From positions 108,635 to 172,634 of the forward strand of contig NZ_VTUX01000011.1 of the NCBI RefSeq assembly GCF_008370495.1: 64,000 bases of DNA, given 5' to 3'. The position numbers and the translations under genes are program-made. This document shows positions 9,342-17,218 of the stretch, in pieces. The number at the start of each line of letters is the position of its first letter. Position 1 is the stretch's first letter. This DNA is from Pseudohalioglobus sediminis. GTDB taxonomy: Bacteria; Pseudomonadota; Gammaproteobacteria; Pseudomonadales; Halieaceae. The notes under the pieces were generated by a model, which ran no database searches, was not told the origin of the DNA, and worked only from the letters and a program-made list of their open reading frames with translations.

Positions 9342-9860
9342 TCAGAGCCTGGAGAACTCCTTGTTCAGATTGTAACGCCGAGAGGTGACATACGACTCCA
9401 TCTCCTCCACCCGGCGCAATGCACCGTCAAGCCGCTCCCGCGCGCGCTCCAGGCGGACATTGCAGGGCTCACTGTAACGAAACACCTTACGCGGCCGGTA
9501 GTCGTGGTAGCGCTCGTCGTATTCCATCTCCACCTCGACTTCCTCGAAGTCTTCCTCGGCAAAGGCGTAACCACCGTCATCAAGCCGCCGCGTTGGCCGC
9601 GGAGCCATCAACACCCACGCGCCGAGGTAAACCCACAGAGCCAGGGTGCCGGTGAAAAGGAAGCCAGCGATCCAGACCAGGCGCATTACCCAGGGTGCGA
9701 TATCCCAGTGATCCGCCAGGCCCGCGCACACGCCGGCAATCTTGCCATCACGCGTATTCCGGTAGAGCCCCATACCCCAGCCGCCGCGCTTGTTGGCATG
9801 GAAACCGTTACTGCGACGGCCGCGGCCGGGCCGGTTCTCGTATCTGCGTCTATTCGACAT
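9342..9860 (-). CDS. pspC: phage shock protein C (PspC domain)
   Basis: A 172-residue inner-membrane protein. After a basic N-terminus (RRRYENRPGRGRRSNGFHANKR) comes the PspC domain MGLYRNTRDGKIAGVCAGLADHWDIAPWVMRLVWIAGFLFTGTLALWVYLGAWVLM, with its membrane segment, then a long acidic and coiled tail (AEEDFEEVEVEMEYDERYHDY; LERARERLDGALRRVEEMESYV). PspC with PspB senses secretin or membrane stress and relieves PspA inhibition of PspF. The ATG at 9860 has AGAGGAGG at good distance. It overlaps pspB by 11 bases, implying coupled translation. The extended C-terminal tail is longer than in E. coli PspC (about 119 residues). Confidence 0.93.
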   Translation of the reverse strand: MSNRRRYENRPGRGRRSNGFHANKRGGWGMGLYRNTRDGKIAGVCAGLADHWDIAPWVMRLVWIAGFLFTGTLALWVYLGAWVLMAPRPTRRLDDGGYAFAEEDFEEVEVEMEYDERYHDYRPRKVFRYSEPCNVRLERARERLDGALRRVEEMESYVTSRRYNLNKEFSRL

Positions 9861-10119
9861 CAGCTTGCCTCCTCTTGCATGCCCCGGTGTCCTGTTGGCG
9901 CCAGTCGGGGTGATCCGCATCCAGCAACGATTCCAGCGTGGCGATGCGTTCAGTCAATTTATCTACGGTCTCCAGCATTTGCTCTACCGACTCCCGGTCT
10001 TCCTGGGAGAGGCTGCGCGAGGAGCGGCTAAGGCTCCGGTAATGCATGGTGATCCACATGGGCGCCACGATCACCATAAACAGGATCGTGGGTACGAACA
10101 TGAACTTCCAGAATTCCAT
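9850..10119 (-). CDS. pspB: phage shock protein B
   Basis: An 89-residue protein with one N-terminal membrane helix (FVPTILFMVIVAPMWITMHY) followed by a basic/serine stretch and a leucine-rich coiled coil (EQMLETVDKLTERIATLESLLDADHPDWR). This layout and the DHPDWR ending are typical of PspB. It acts with PspC at the inner membrane. It lies 69 bases after pspA and overlaps pspC, so the three form one operon with the upstream small ORF. Confidence 0.93.
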   Translation of the reverse strand: MEFWKFMFVPTILFMVIVAPMWITMHYRSLSRSSRSLSQEDRESVEQMLETVDKLTERIATLESLLDADHPDWRQQDTGACKRRQADVE

Positions 10120-10188
10120 TCACTCTTTCCTTGGGGCGTGCTGAGCCAACTGCCCACGCTGCCACTAACAGGTTCACTGACTTGGGGT

Positions 10189-10869
10189 TCAGGATACCCC
10201 GGTTTTGTCTTGCATTTCAGACTTGAGTCGCTGCAGTTCATCGTTGATGCGCTCGTCACCGGCAAGGGCATCGATCTCCGCGGCCAGGTCCGGGGGCACA
10301 TCGCGCCCAACGTCCATTGACTCCAGCTGGCTCTCCAGGTTGTCCATACGCCGCTCGAAATGCTCGAAGCGCTGGAAGGCGCCATCCAGCGCCTCGCGGT
10401 GAATCTGCCGCTTGACCTTGATACGCGATTCAACCGTCTTGCCGCGCATCAGCAAGGCCTTCTGCTTGGCCTTGGCATCGTTCAGCTTTTGCTGCAGCTG
10501 CGCTACTTCCTCGTTGAGCTGGTGAATGTGCTCGTCGGTAGCGCGCAGCTCTTCTTCCACCGCTGCAAGCTCTTCCTCAATCGCGTGTTTTTCCTGCAGC
10601 GCGGCACGGGCCAGGTCCTCGCGTCCCTTGCTGATCGCGAGCTTGGCTTTTTCCTCCCAGGCGTCGGCTTCAGCCTGCACCTGTTCAAGGCGGCGTGCAG
10701 CCGCCTTGCGATCCGCCAGCACCCGTGCGGACGAGGACCTGACTTCCACAAGGGTTTCTTCCATTTCCTGAATAATCAGGCGGATCATTTTTTCCGGATC
10801 CTCGGCCTGGTCCAACAACGAATTGATGTTGGAATTGATGATATCTGTCATGCGGGAAAATATACCCAT
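10189..10869 (-). CDS. pspA: phage shock protein A
   Basis: A 226-residue PspA/IM30 protein beginning MGIFSRMTDIINSNINSLLDQAEDPEKMIRLIIQEMEETLVEVR, the highly conserved amphipathic helix and first coiled-coil helix. The rest is almost entirely coiled coil. PspA binds stressed inner membrane as ESCRT-III-like oligomers and, in resting cells, holds PspF inactive. The ATG at 10869, behind AGGAG, is preferred to the overlapping GTG. The stop of the 59-codon ORF is 22 bases upstream, so pspA is probably the second gene of its transcript. Confidence 0.96.
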   Translation of the reverse strand: MGIFSRMTDIINSNINSLLDQAEDPEKMIRLIIQEMEETLVEVRSSSARVLADRKAAARRLEQVQAEADAWEEKAKLAISKGREDLARAALQEKHAIEEELAAVEEELRATDEHIHQLNEEVAQLQQKLNDAKAKQKALLMRGKTVESRIKVKRQIHREALDGAFQRFEHFERRMDNLESQLESMDVGRDVPPDLAAEIDALAGDERINDELQRLKSEMQDKTGVS

Positions 10870-10891
10870 CACTGTTTCTCCTGTTGCGTAG

Positions 10892-11071
10892 TCACCAGCC
10901 TCTGGGCGCTGACTTGCGTCCCGGCCTGGCTATCCAGTAAATCAATTCAACTACCGTCACAATCTGCACAAAACTCCACAAACCGGCGGCGGTGCCAACT
11001 ACTGCGCCAGTAAAACCACAGAGTGTGGCCAGGGCGCCGTAAATCAATAATCGCTCTCCTGCTTTGCTCAT
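10892..11071 (-). CDS. 59-residue membrane protein heading the psp operon
   Basis: I found this ORF by translating the gap between pspA and pspF. It runs ATG 11071 to TGA 10892 and encodes MSKAGERLLIYGALATLCGF followed by TGAVVGTAAGLWSFVQIVTV and VELIYWIARPGRKSAPRGW. Two hydrophobic stretches (about residues 8-28 and 30-47) suggest one or two membrane helices with a basic C-terminus. GGAAGG lies six bases before the ATG. It starts about 50 bases downstream of the sigma-54-like element and ends 22 bases before pspA. I do not recognise it as PspD, PspG or any named Psp protein. A role in the phage-shock response is inferred from position only. Confidence 0.62.
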   Translation of the reverse strand: MSKAGERLLIYGALATLCGFTGAVVGTAAGLWSFVQIVTVVELIYWIARPGRKSAPRGW

Positions 11072-11122
11072 AGAGCCTTCCCTACCTGATCGGTCTTCTT
11101 CGTGCCGTTTGCCCTAGGTAAT

Positions 11123-11137
11123 ACACAATCCGTGCCA
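11123..11137 (-). promoter_or_regulatory. sigma-54-type promoter of the psp operon
   Basis: The minus strand reads TGGCACG-GATT-GTGT. The -24 half is a perfect TGGCACG, the spacing is the required four bases, and the -12 half keeps the central TG, with T where the consensus has C, as in the E. coli pspA promoter as I remember it. Together with divergent pspF, a sigma-54 activator, this fits control by PspF. Start of transcription would be near 11110. Confidence 0.7.
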
Positions 11138-11270
11138 GGCAGCCTAATAGGCTGTTTTTATTGGTTTTTTTAGCGAGCGGTCGAACCTGGACTGATCCGG
11201 ACCGACCTCATTGAGTTAATTTAACCCGCTTACGGGGTTATATACGCCTTTTTTAAGGTATTATTTACCC

Positions 11271-12287
11271 ATGCGTCGAAACCAAGAAAGCATCATAGGT
11301 AACTCAGCAGCCCTGGCCCACGCCCTCGAACAGGTGTCGCGACTGGCCCCGGTGGACAGGCCTGTCCTGATCATGGGCGAGCGTGGCACCGGCAAGGAAC
11401 TCATAGCGAACCGACTGCACTTCCTGTCCCAGCGCTGGCAGGCGCCACTGCTGAAAACCAATTGCGCAGCGATCGCGGAATCGCTGCTGGAGTCGGAACT
11501 GTTCGGCTATGAACCGGGGGCCTTTACCGGTGCTACGCAGGTGCGACAGGGCCGCTTCGAGCGCGCAGACGGCGGCACCCTGTTCCTTGACGAGTTGGGC
11601 ACGATGTCGATGCGGCTGCAGGAAAAACTGTTGCGTCTGGTCGAATATGGCGAATTTGAGCGGCTGGGCGGCCAAAAGACGCTGCAGGTGGATGTGCGCG
11701 TTGTCGCCGCGACCAACGCCGATTTACCTTCTCTGGCGGACGCAGGAACCTTCCGCGCAGACCTGCTCGACAGACTGAGTTTTGACGTCGTGCACATCCC
11801 GCCCCTGCGGCATCGCCGCGAAGATATTGCGGAACTGGCCGATCACTTTGCAGTACAGATGAGCGTGGAACTGGGCTGGGAGGTTTTTCCCGGTTTTACG
11901 GCGGATGCCCTGGCGACTCTGCAGCAGCATGACTGGCCAGGAAACATACGCGAGTTAAAAAACGTCGTCGAGCGCTCACTGCATCGCTGGGGCGACAGCA
12001 GCATGCCCGTGGGCGAGATCATCGTCGATCCGTTCAGCAAACCCTGGCAAGATCGCCCGGTTAAAGAACAGCCGCGGGATCCCGCGGCCGGGAAAGCAGA
12101 ACCGTCCCCTCCCCTTTCTGATTTTGGCGCCCATATGGATGCACTGGAAAAACAGCTGTTGCAGGACGCGCTGGCCAGGCATAACTTTCACCAGCGCCGA
12201 ACTGCAGACACGCTGGGCTTGAGCTACGACCAGATGCGCGGCCTGGTGCGCAAGCACAAGCTGTCGCGCCGGCAACGGCGCTCCTGA
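11271..12287 (+). CDS. pspF: sigma-54-dependent activator PspF
   Basis: A 338-residue AAA+ enhancer-binding protein without an N-terminal sensor domain, which is the hallmark of PspF. Walker A GERGTGKE is at residues 36-43 and the sigma-54 contact loop GAFTGA at 83-88. Walker B is in GGTLFLDELGTM, and the arginine-finger region reads FRADLLDRLSFDVVHIPPLRHRREDI. The C-terminal Fis-type HTH ends the protein (FHQRRTADTLGLSYDQMRGLVRKHKL). It is divergent from the psp operon, which it should activate when PspA is sequestered at the membrane. Confidence 0.93.
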   Translation: MRRNQESIIGNSAALAHALEQVSRLAPVDRPVLIMGERGTGKELIANRLHFLSQRWQAPLLKTNCAAIAESLLESELFGYEPGAFTGATQVRQGRFERADGGTLFLDELGTMSMRLQEKLLRLVEYGEFERLGGQKTLQVDVRVVAATNADLPSLADAGTFRADLLDRLSFDVVHIPPLRHRREDIAELADHFAVQMSVELGWEVFPGFTADALATLQQHDWPGNIRELKNVVERSLHRWGDSSMPVGEIIVDPFSKPWQDRPVKEQPRDPAAGKAEPSPPLSDFGAHMDALEKQLLQDALARHNFHQRRTADTLGLSYDQMRGLVRKHKLSRRQRRS

Positions 12288-12349
12288 GCAGCACACCCGG
12301 CGCTGCGCACAGAGAACATCGCTGTCGTTAGCCCGCCGCAGTATTGAGG

Positions 12350-12376
12350 CTACTGCGGCTACTGCGGCTACTGCGC
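12350..12376. repeat. three 9-bp tandem repeats over a stop codon
   Basis: The plus strand reads CTACTGCGG, CTACTGCGG, CTACTGCGC. On the coding (minus) strand of the SRPBCC gene the repeats place TAG in the same frame three times, separated by CCG CAG. Confidence 0.8.
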
Positions 12377-12877
12377 CTGCTCCGCCGCATACAGCGATTC
12401 TGCGCGCTGCTTGAGATTGCGGGCGCACAGGTTGAAACCTGATTTCACCTGCTCGCCCAGCATTTCTACCATTTGCTCGGCGGCCTCACCACTGAACACG
12501 TCGTAAGTCACATAGGTGCAATGCTCTGCATCGACAGGCTCCAGCAGCTGGGTGCGATCGGCATGAATGGGATCGCCCGGCCTGTTTTCCATGGACCAGG
12601 TGATTTTCGCTGCTCCAGCCTCCTTTCCTGACCCTGTTCCAGAGGAGGCCTTCCCGGGCGGCACCACACAGGTGATGTACTCGGTCTGGTCCTGCAGTCC
12701 CTGGCCGAGATCCACTTTCATCACCACCGGTGAGCCCAGCTCAAGGCGCGCCTCGATCGAGGGACAAAAGCGATTCCACTCCGGGTAGTACTCGAAATCC
12801 GTCAACACACGCCACACCAGCTCCAGGGGTGCGGCTATGGTGACGGTGTCTGACGTGACAGTAATGGTTTCAGTCAT
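12368..12877 (-). CDS. SRPBCC (START-like) lipid-binding family protein
   Basis: A 169-residue soluble protein with the SRPBCC helix-grip fold. It begins with a beta strand (ETITVTSDTVTIAAPLELVWRVLTDFEYYPEWNRFCPSIEARLELGSPVVM), the recurring pattern of polyketide-cyclase/START-like proteins, and ends with a long amphipathic helix (AAEQMVEMLGEQVKSGFNLCARNLKQRAE). Such proteins bind hydrophobic ligands in a central cavity. Residues about 85-105 carry a Gly/Lys-rich insert. The ATG at 12877 is chosen with GAGG eight bases upstream. It is the last gene of an operon with a sulfotransferase and a DUF1214 protein, ten bases after the sulfotransferase stop, so a role on the same lipid or steroid-like molecule is plausible. 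Confidence 0.85.
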   Translation of the reverse strand: MTETITVTSDTVTIAAPLELVWRVLTDFEYYPEWNRFCPSIEARLELGSPVVMKVDLGQGLQDQTEYITCVVPPGKASSGTGSGKEAGAAKITWSMENRPGDPIHADRTQLLEPVDAEHCTYVTYDVFSGEAAEQMVEMLGEQVKSGFNLCARNLKQRAESLYAAEQAQ

Positions 12878-12887
12878 TGCCAATACC

Positions 12888-14054
12888 TCAGCTGCTGATG
12901 GGCCAGCGCCCGTCCTGCGTGTAGAACGCGAAGCGATCAGCGATCAACTCGCGGGTGAGGCCATACTCCTCCAGGTTATATTCATGGCGGCCATGCTTGC
13001 CCTTGGGATTGTCACGCACATGACTGGCCAGAACCGCGCGGGAGGAGTCTGCCAGCGTCATGCCAAAGGCATCGTACACGCGCTGCACGACGTCAAGGGG
13101 CGCATCCACGAACTCCTGTTGCGAGCAATCCACGAACATCTCCGGAGGCAATTGTTCACGCAGGGCCAGCCCCCGCTCCAGGCTCATGGCGTACCACTCC
13201 ATCACTGCACGGCCGATCTCACCTGCATCGAGGTGACTGTGATCGCCCAGGTACATGTCCATCACGACCTTGTTCATGCTGTTGATCGACGGTATCACTT
13301 TCTGCGGGTCACGGTGACACCAGACAAAGCGGGCATCGGGGAAGACCTTGAGGATTGCGTCCAGGTTATGCATGTGAGCGGGCGCCTTCAGCATCCACTG
13401 CTGCCCGGGGTTGCGCCAGTTGAGCATCTGCATCTGCTTTTTCTGGTAGGCGTACATCGGCTCGGCGTCCTGCTGCAGCACCCAGCTGTGATAGGGTTCG
13501 AGCATGATTTCGAAACCGAGCTGCACGCCGGTGAAGGCATAGGCATGCAGCAACACGCACTCTTCCGGCGTATCAGCGTCGATAAAATGGATCTTGGCGA
13601 ATTCGGAATTGCGCGACTCCTCCAGCGCTGCCGCGAGAAAATCATAGCGCGGGTCCTTGTCCCCGGGCTGGCTACCGGGCCAGGGGTCGGGAAACTGCAC
13701 TTCCCACTGCAGCAGCCCGCGGTTTTCCGGTGCTGAAACCAGCAGGTTCAGCAAGGCGGAGGTCCCTGAACGCGGCAGCCCGGTCACAAATACCGGCGCC
13801 GTGATCTCCTGCTCCTGCCACTGTGGAATCGTCTGGAAGGCGTTTTCGCATTTCAGCCTGGTCGCGAGCTGGAACACCACGCGCTCACGACAACGCCGTC
13901 GTCCCTCCGGGTCGAGTACATGCCGGTCATAGGTTTCCAGCAACACCTCAAGCCCCCCCCTGTAGGGTGGCTCACCGAAGTCCTCGAAACCCGTTTGCGC
14001 AACCGCTTCGGCGATCAATTCGTCCGCGATAAAGGTTGTGGCTTGCTCACTCAT
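12888..14054 (-). CDS. sulfotransferase family protein
   Basis: A 388-residue PAPS-dependent sulfotransferase-like protein. The 5'-phosphosulfate-binding loop VFVTGLPRSGTSALLNLL is near residues 88-105. The 3'-phosphate-binding region is KVFPDARFVWCHRDPQKVIPSINSM near 236-260. This is the bacterial Sulfotransfer_3 type with an extra 85-residue helical N-terminus. It would move sulfate from PAPS to a hydroxyl of a small molecule or lipid. Its start codon overlaps the DUF1214 stop (TAATG). The acceptor cannot be told from sequence, and some family members may not be sulfotransferases at all. Confidence 0.88.
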   Translation of the reverse strand: MSEQATTFIADELIAEAVAQTGFEDFGEPPYRGGLEVLLETYDRHVLDPEGRRRCRERVVFQLATRLKCENAFQTIPQWQEQEITAPVFVTGLPRSGTSALLNLLVSAPENRGLLQWEVQFPDPWPGSQPGDKDPRYDFLAAALEESRNSEFAKIHFIDADTPEECVLLHAYAFTGVQLGFEIMLEPYHSWVLQQDAEPMYAYQKKQMQMLNWRNPGQQWMLKAPAHMHNLDAILKVFPDARFVWCHRDPQKVIPSINSMNKVVMDMYLGDHSHLDAGEIGRAVMEWYAMSLERGLALREQLPPEMFVDCSQQEFVDAPLDVVQRVYDAFGMTLADSSRAVLASHVRDNPKGKHGRHEYNLEEYGLTRELIADRFAFYTQDGRWPISS

Positions 14055-15157
14055 TACAGGTCAGCCAGCTTCATCACCCGGGTTGTCACCAGCGGGTGAC
14101 GCTGAGCGCCAATCCAGCGCCAGCACATGGTGCCCATATTATGGCCGGCCGTTTCGATCCAGTTGGGCACTCCCGGGTCCGTGTGGGAAACCACCACGCG
14201 CACACCGCCGTCCGGCTCATAGTGGGCCGTGTGTTTATTGACGTGAATCGTATGGTGGCGATAGTCCAGGGACTCCATCCACCAGTTGTCCAGCTGGAAG
14301 TTCCAGGTTTCACACTCGGGAATATCGGGCGCCTCGATAACCAGCACCTCGTCATCCGCCAATTGCCACGCGCTGTGGAAATAGAAAATATTGGGATCAC
14401 CGCCGATTGACTGGCAGTAGTCCTGGTCTGCTGGTGGCAGCTGGTTCATGGTGGGCAGGAAGCTCTCCGCCCAGTTTTCAAACATTTGCGCCGCGCCGTG
14501 GACCCACATGGTCGCGCCCACCAGTCCGCGATGCAGCTTTTCCGGGTTGAGTGGCTCAGGCCTGTCGTCGGCAGCGCCGATACGCTCGATCTTCAGGTCG
14601 GCTGCCTGCTCGCCGATCCTGTCCTGGAAAGTCTGTCGCACCAGCACCGAGTTTGACTCCTCCGCCAGCGGCAACCAGTTTCCCGGTTTTTGCTCCCGGC
14701 TGATATTGATCTCGAAAGTGCCGTCCTCGGCGATATCCAGGTCGCGGTGGTCCAGGTGCCCGGTGACCTCCATGGTGCCGCCGGAACCGTACTTGTTGAT
14801 CGTGGTACTGATACCCAGGTAGCTGACGGTGTTGCGCTTGCCGGTAATGCGATAGTCATACTGCGACCGCACCGGGGCGCTTTCGTAGCGGTTGTCCGGA
14901 TTATCCGCACCCAGCTTGATGGTCTCATGCGCCCCACAGCGCAACTGCGGAAACAGCGGGTCACTGAACTCCAGGTAACTTTCCAGCCCGCCACGCAGCA
15001 GGCGCGTGAGGTAACGGTAGCCCTCCGCCCGGTTGAAGGCGTCCTGTGGCGCTTTTTCGCTCTGCAGTACCCGGCCCGCCTGCTTCAGCGCGTCGCAAAA
15101 CTCGTCCCATGCAGAACCGTCCAGCAGCTTCTCTTCTGCGCTATTGTTATCGGCCAT
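14054..15157 (-). CDS. DUF1214 domain protein
   Basis: A 367-residue soluble protein. The C-terminal part, with NIFYFHSAWQLADDEVLVIEAPDIPECETWNFQLDNWWMESLDYRHHTIHVNKHTA, is the DUF1214 pattern, and the N-terminal half (AEGYRYLTRLLRGGLESYLEFSDPLFPQL) resembles DUF1254/1214 proteins of actinobacteria and gammaproteobacteria. No signal peptide is visible. Biochemical function is unknown. It is first in the three-gene operon with the sulfotransferase and the SRPBCC protein; about 270 bases separate it from the divergent yccA homologue, where its promoter must lie. Confidence 0.87.
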   Translation of the reverse strand: MADNNSAEEKLLDGSAWDEFCDALKQAGRVLQSEKAPQDAFNRAEGYRYLTRLLRGGLESYLEFSDPLFPQLRCGAHETIKLGADNPDNRYESAPVRSQYDYRITGKRNTVSYLGISTTINKYGSGGTMEVTGHLDHRDLDIAEDGTFEINISREQKPGNWLPLAEESNSVLVRQTFQDRIGEQAADLKIERIGAADDRPEPLNPEKLHRGLVGATMWVHGAAQMFENWAESFLPTMNQLPPADQDYCQSIGGDPNIFYFHSAWQLADDEVLVIEAPDIPECETWNFQLDNWWMESLDYRHHTIHVNKHTAHYEPDGGVRVVVSHTDPGVPNWIETAGHNMGTMCWRWIGAQRHPLVTTRVMKLADL

Positions 15158-15425
15158 TGGTGTCTCCTTTATTATCCTGAGGCAGCACGTAGTGAATTCG
15201 ATTCAAGGCGACATAGCAACCGATGTGGCAAGGTAGAGCCAGCGCCGGCCCACCGGCCGCGGGAAAGGTGCGAACTGTTAAACCGACAGATATGTGAACG
15301 CGAGGGGCAGCGCCTATTCCCGGACAAATTTCATGGTCTCGCGCCCCTTTAAAATTGAACCCTGCGCCCTTATTATCTGTCATAACAATACCCGCACACC
15401 CGTGCGACGGATTACGGAGTAAACG

Positions 15426-16100
15426 ATGCAAGACAAGAGTCTGTACAACATGAACACAGCCGGCATGGAAAGCGTGATTGCTACCAACAAGGTGCTGCGC
15501 AATACCTACATGCTGCTGGGCATGACGCTGGCCTTCAGCGCCGCTACAGCCGGGGTTTCCATGGCCATGGGGCTGCCCCAGGGCGCCGCCCTGCTGCTGA
15601 TGCTGGTGGGTTTCGGCCTGTTGTTCGTGGTGAACAAGATGGCGGACAGCAGCAAGGGACTGTGGGCGATCTTTGCCTTCACCGGGGTGATGGGCGCCTC
15701 TCTTGGTCCGATGCTCAATTTCTACCTGTCCATGCCCGGAGGCCCGGCGCTGGTCATGCAGGCACTGGGCGGCACCGCGCTGGTGTTCTTCGGCCTTTCC
15801 GCCTACGCGCTGACCACACGCAAGGATTTCTCCTTTATGGGTGGATTCCTCATGGTCGGCCTGCTGGTGGCCGTGGTGGCATCGATCGCCAATATCTTTA
15901 TGGGCATCCCCGCGGTGTCGCTGGCGATCTCCGCGGCAGTGGTCATGATCATGTCTGGTCTGATCCTGTTCGATACCAGCCGGATCATCAACGGCGGCGA
16001 AACCAACTACATCCGTGCGACTGTGGCCCTGTACCTGAACATCTACAACCTGTTCATCCACATGCTGCACCTGCTTACAGCCCTCGGCGGCGATGACTAA
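15426..16100 (+). CDS. Bax inhibitor-1/YccA family membrane protein
   Basis: A 224-residue polytopic inner-membrane protein with about seven hydrophobic helices after a short polar N-terminus (MQDKSLYNMNTAGMESVIATNKVLRNTYMLLGMTLAF). The C-terminus ILFDTSRIINGGETNYIRATVALYLNIYNLFIHMLHLL is the conserved BI-1/YccA ending with the acidic residue thought to matter for ion or proton sensing. E. coli YccA modulates the FtsH protease. A strong terminator follows, separating it from tusDCBE, which it also neighbours in other gammaproteobacteria. Confidence 0.93.
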   Translation: MQDKSLYNMNTAGMESVIATNKVLRNTYMLLGMTLAFSAATAGVSMAMGLPQGAALLLMLVGFGLLFVVNKMADSSKGLWAIFAFTGVMGASLGPMLNFYLSMPGGPALVMQALGGTALVFFGLSAYALTTRKDFSFMGGFLMVGLLVAVVASIANIFMGIPAVSLAISAAVVMIMSGLILFDTSRIINGGETNYIRATVALYLNIYNLFIHMLHLLTALGGDD

Positions 16101-16122
16101 GCGCGAGCGAGGCCACGACAGA

Positions 16123-16146
16123 CCCCGGCAACAGCCGGGGTTTTTT
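16123..16146 (+). terminator. intrinsic terminator after yccA homologue
   Basis: CCCCGGC and GCCGGGG form a perfect 7-bp stem with a 4-base loop, directly followed by six T. Confidence 0.93.
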
Positions 16147-16166
16147 GTGGCGGAAGCGAAGACCCC

Positions 16167-16559
16167 TTGATCTATACACTGCTGGTGCTGTCCTCCCCCA
16201 CGTCGGGCCACGGCGGACGCCATGCCGCCGCGTTTGCGCAGGCAGCCATCGCCCGCGGACATCAGATTGAGCGCGTATTCTTTCTCGACCAGGGCACCGA
16301 GACCGGCTCACAGATGGCGGTGATGCCACAGGATGAGCCGAACCGACTGCAGCCATGGCTTGAGCTGGCAGAGCAACACGGCGTCGAACTGGTGCTTTGC
16401 ATTGCCTCGGCACTGAAACACGGCATGCTTGATGCCGGCGAGGCAGCGCGCTACGACAGGCCCTGCGCAACCGTGCATCCAGCGTTCGTGGTGTCAGGCC
16501 TTGGCCAGTTCATCGACGCCACCGACCGCGCGGATCGACTGGTGACCTTCGGTGGCTGA
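16167..16559 (+). CDS. tusD: sulfur relay protein TusD
   Basis: A 130-residue DsrE-family protein of the TusBCD complex, which passes persulfide sulfur from TusA to TusE for 2-thiouridine synthesis at tRNA position 34. The catalytic Cys78 lies in VELVLCIASALKHGM, at the same position as E. coli TusD Cys78. The only plausible start is TTG 16167: no ATG or GTG fits the family's MIYTLLV-like beginning, and GGAAGCGAAG precedes it. It overlaps tusC by eight bases. Confidence 0.93.
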   Translation: MIYTLLVLSSPTSGHGGRHAAAFAQAAIARGHQIERVFFLDQGTETGSQMAVMPQDEPNRLQPWLELAEQHGVELVLCIASALKHGMLDAGEAARYDRPCATVHPAFVVSGLGQFIDATDRADRLVTFGG

Positions 16560-16926
16560 AACGCGCGTCAGGAAAAGGCATGTACTGGTCATGCGCCATT
16601 CGCCCTACGGGGGTGCACTGGCGCGGGCCGCCATCGATATGGCGATGGCCATGGGCGCCTTCGAGCAGGACTTTGAACTCTTGTTCATGGGCACAGGGGT
16701 ACTGCAGTTACTGGATGACCAGGACAGCCACCAGATCGGGCTGCGCAACGCCGGGCGCCTGCTCAGTTCGCTGCCTCTGTATGATGTCGAGCGCGTGTTT
16801 GTAGACGCCGATGCACTGCAGCACCACGGTATTGGCCTGTCCGACCTCGTGGTACCGGCAGAGCCTCTCGATGCCGCTGCAATACGCGACCTGCTGGGCA
16901 GCGCAGACCACCTGGTGAGTTACTGA
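16552..16926 (+). CDS. tusC: sulfur relay protein TusC
   Basis: A 124-residue DsrF-like protein. It starts at a GTG inside the end of tusD and reads RHVLVMRHSPYGGALARAAIDMAMAMGAFEQDFELLFMGTGVLQLL, the characteristic TusC/DsrF beginning (RxPPYG-like element, here RHSPYGG). No catalytic cysteine is present, as expected: TusC is structural in the TusBCD hexamer. tusB begins two bases after the stop-codon line, so translation is coupled. Confidence 0.92.
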   Translation: MAETRVRKRHVLVMRHSPYGGALARAAIDMAMAMGAFEQDFELLFMGTGVLQLLDDQDSHQIGLRNAGRLLSSLPLYDVERVFVDADALQHHGIGLSDLVVPAEPLDAAAIRDLLGSADHLVSY

Positions 16927-16927
16927 G

Positions 16928-17218
16928 ATGATACTGCACACACTCACCGCCATGGCACCGGCGCAGGCCTTCAGCGACTGCCTGCGTTGTGCCGGGCAGC
17001 AGGACACTATCGTGCTGATGGGAGATGGCGTATACAATGCCGTGGCCGGGTCTGCGCCCGTGCGAATCCTGGCCCAATGCGCCGCCCGAGTGGTCGTTCT
17101 GGACGTTGACGCAGCGGCAGCCGGCCTGAACGGGAAGCTCGATGATCTTGCTCTGGTAGATATGGATGGCCTGGTCGCGCTTTCCGAGGCCTACCCCCGG
17201 CAGTTGGCCTGGTACTGA
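16928..17218 (+). CDS. tusB: sulfur relay protein TusB
   Basis: A 96-residue DsrH-like protein starting MILHTLTAMAPAQAFSDCLRCAGQQDTIVLMGDGVYNAV, where VLMGDGVY is typical for TusB. It is the third TusBCD subunit. The stop overlaps the ATG of tusE (TGATG). Confidence 0.92.
   Translation: MILHTLTAMAPAQAFSDCLRCAGQQDTIVLMGDGVYNAVAGSAPVRILAQCAARVVVLDVDAAAAGLNGKLDDLALVDMDGLVALSEAYPRQLAWY

Noticed and set aside
15147..16262. 371-codon minus-strand frame opposite the yccA homologue
   Set aside because: Covers a clear membrane protein and a plus-strand terminator; His/Gln-rich with no motif.
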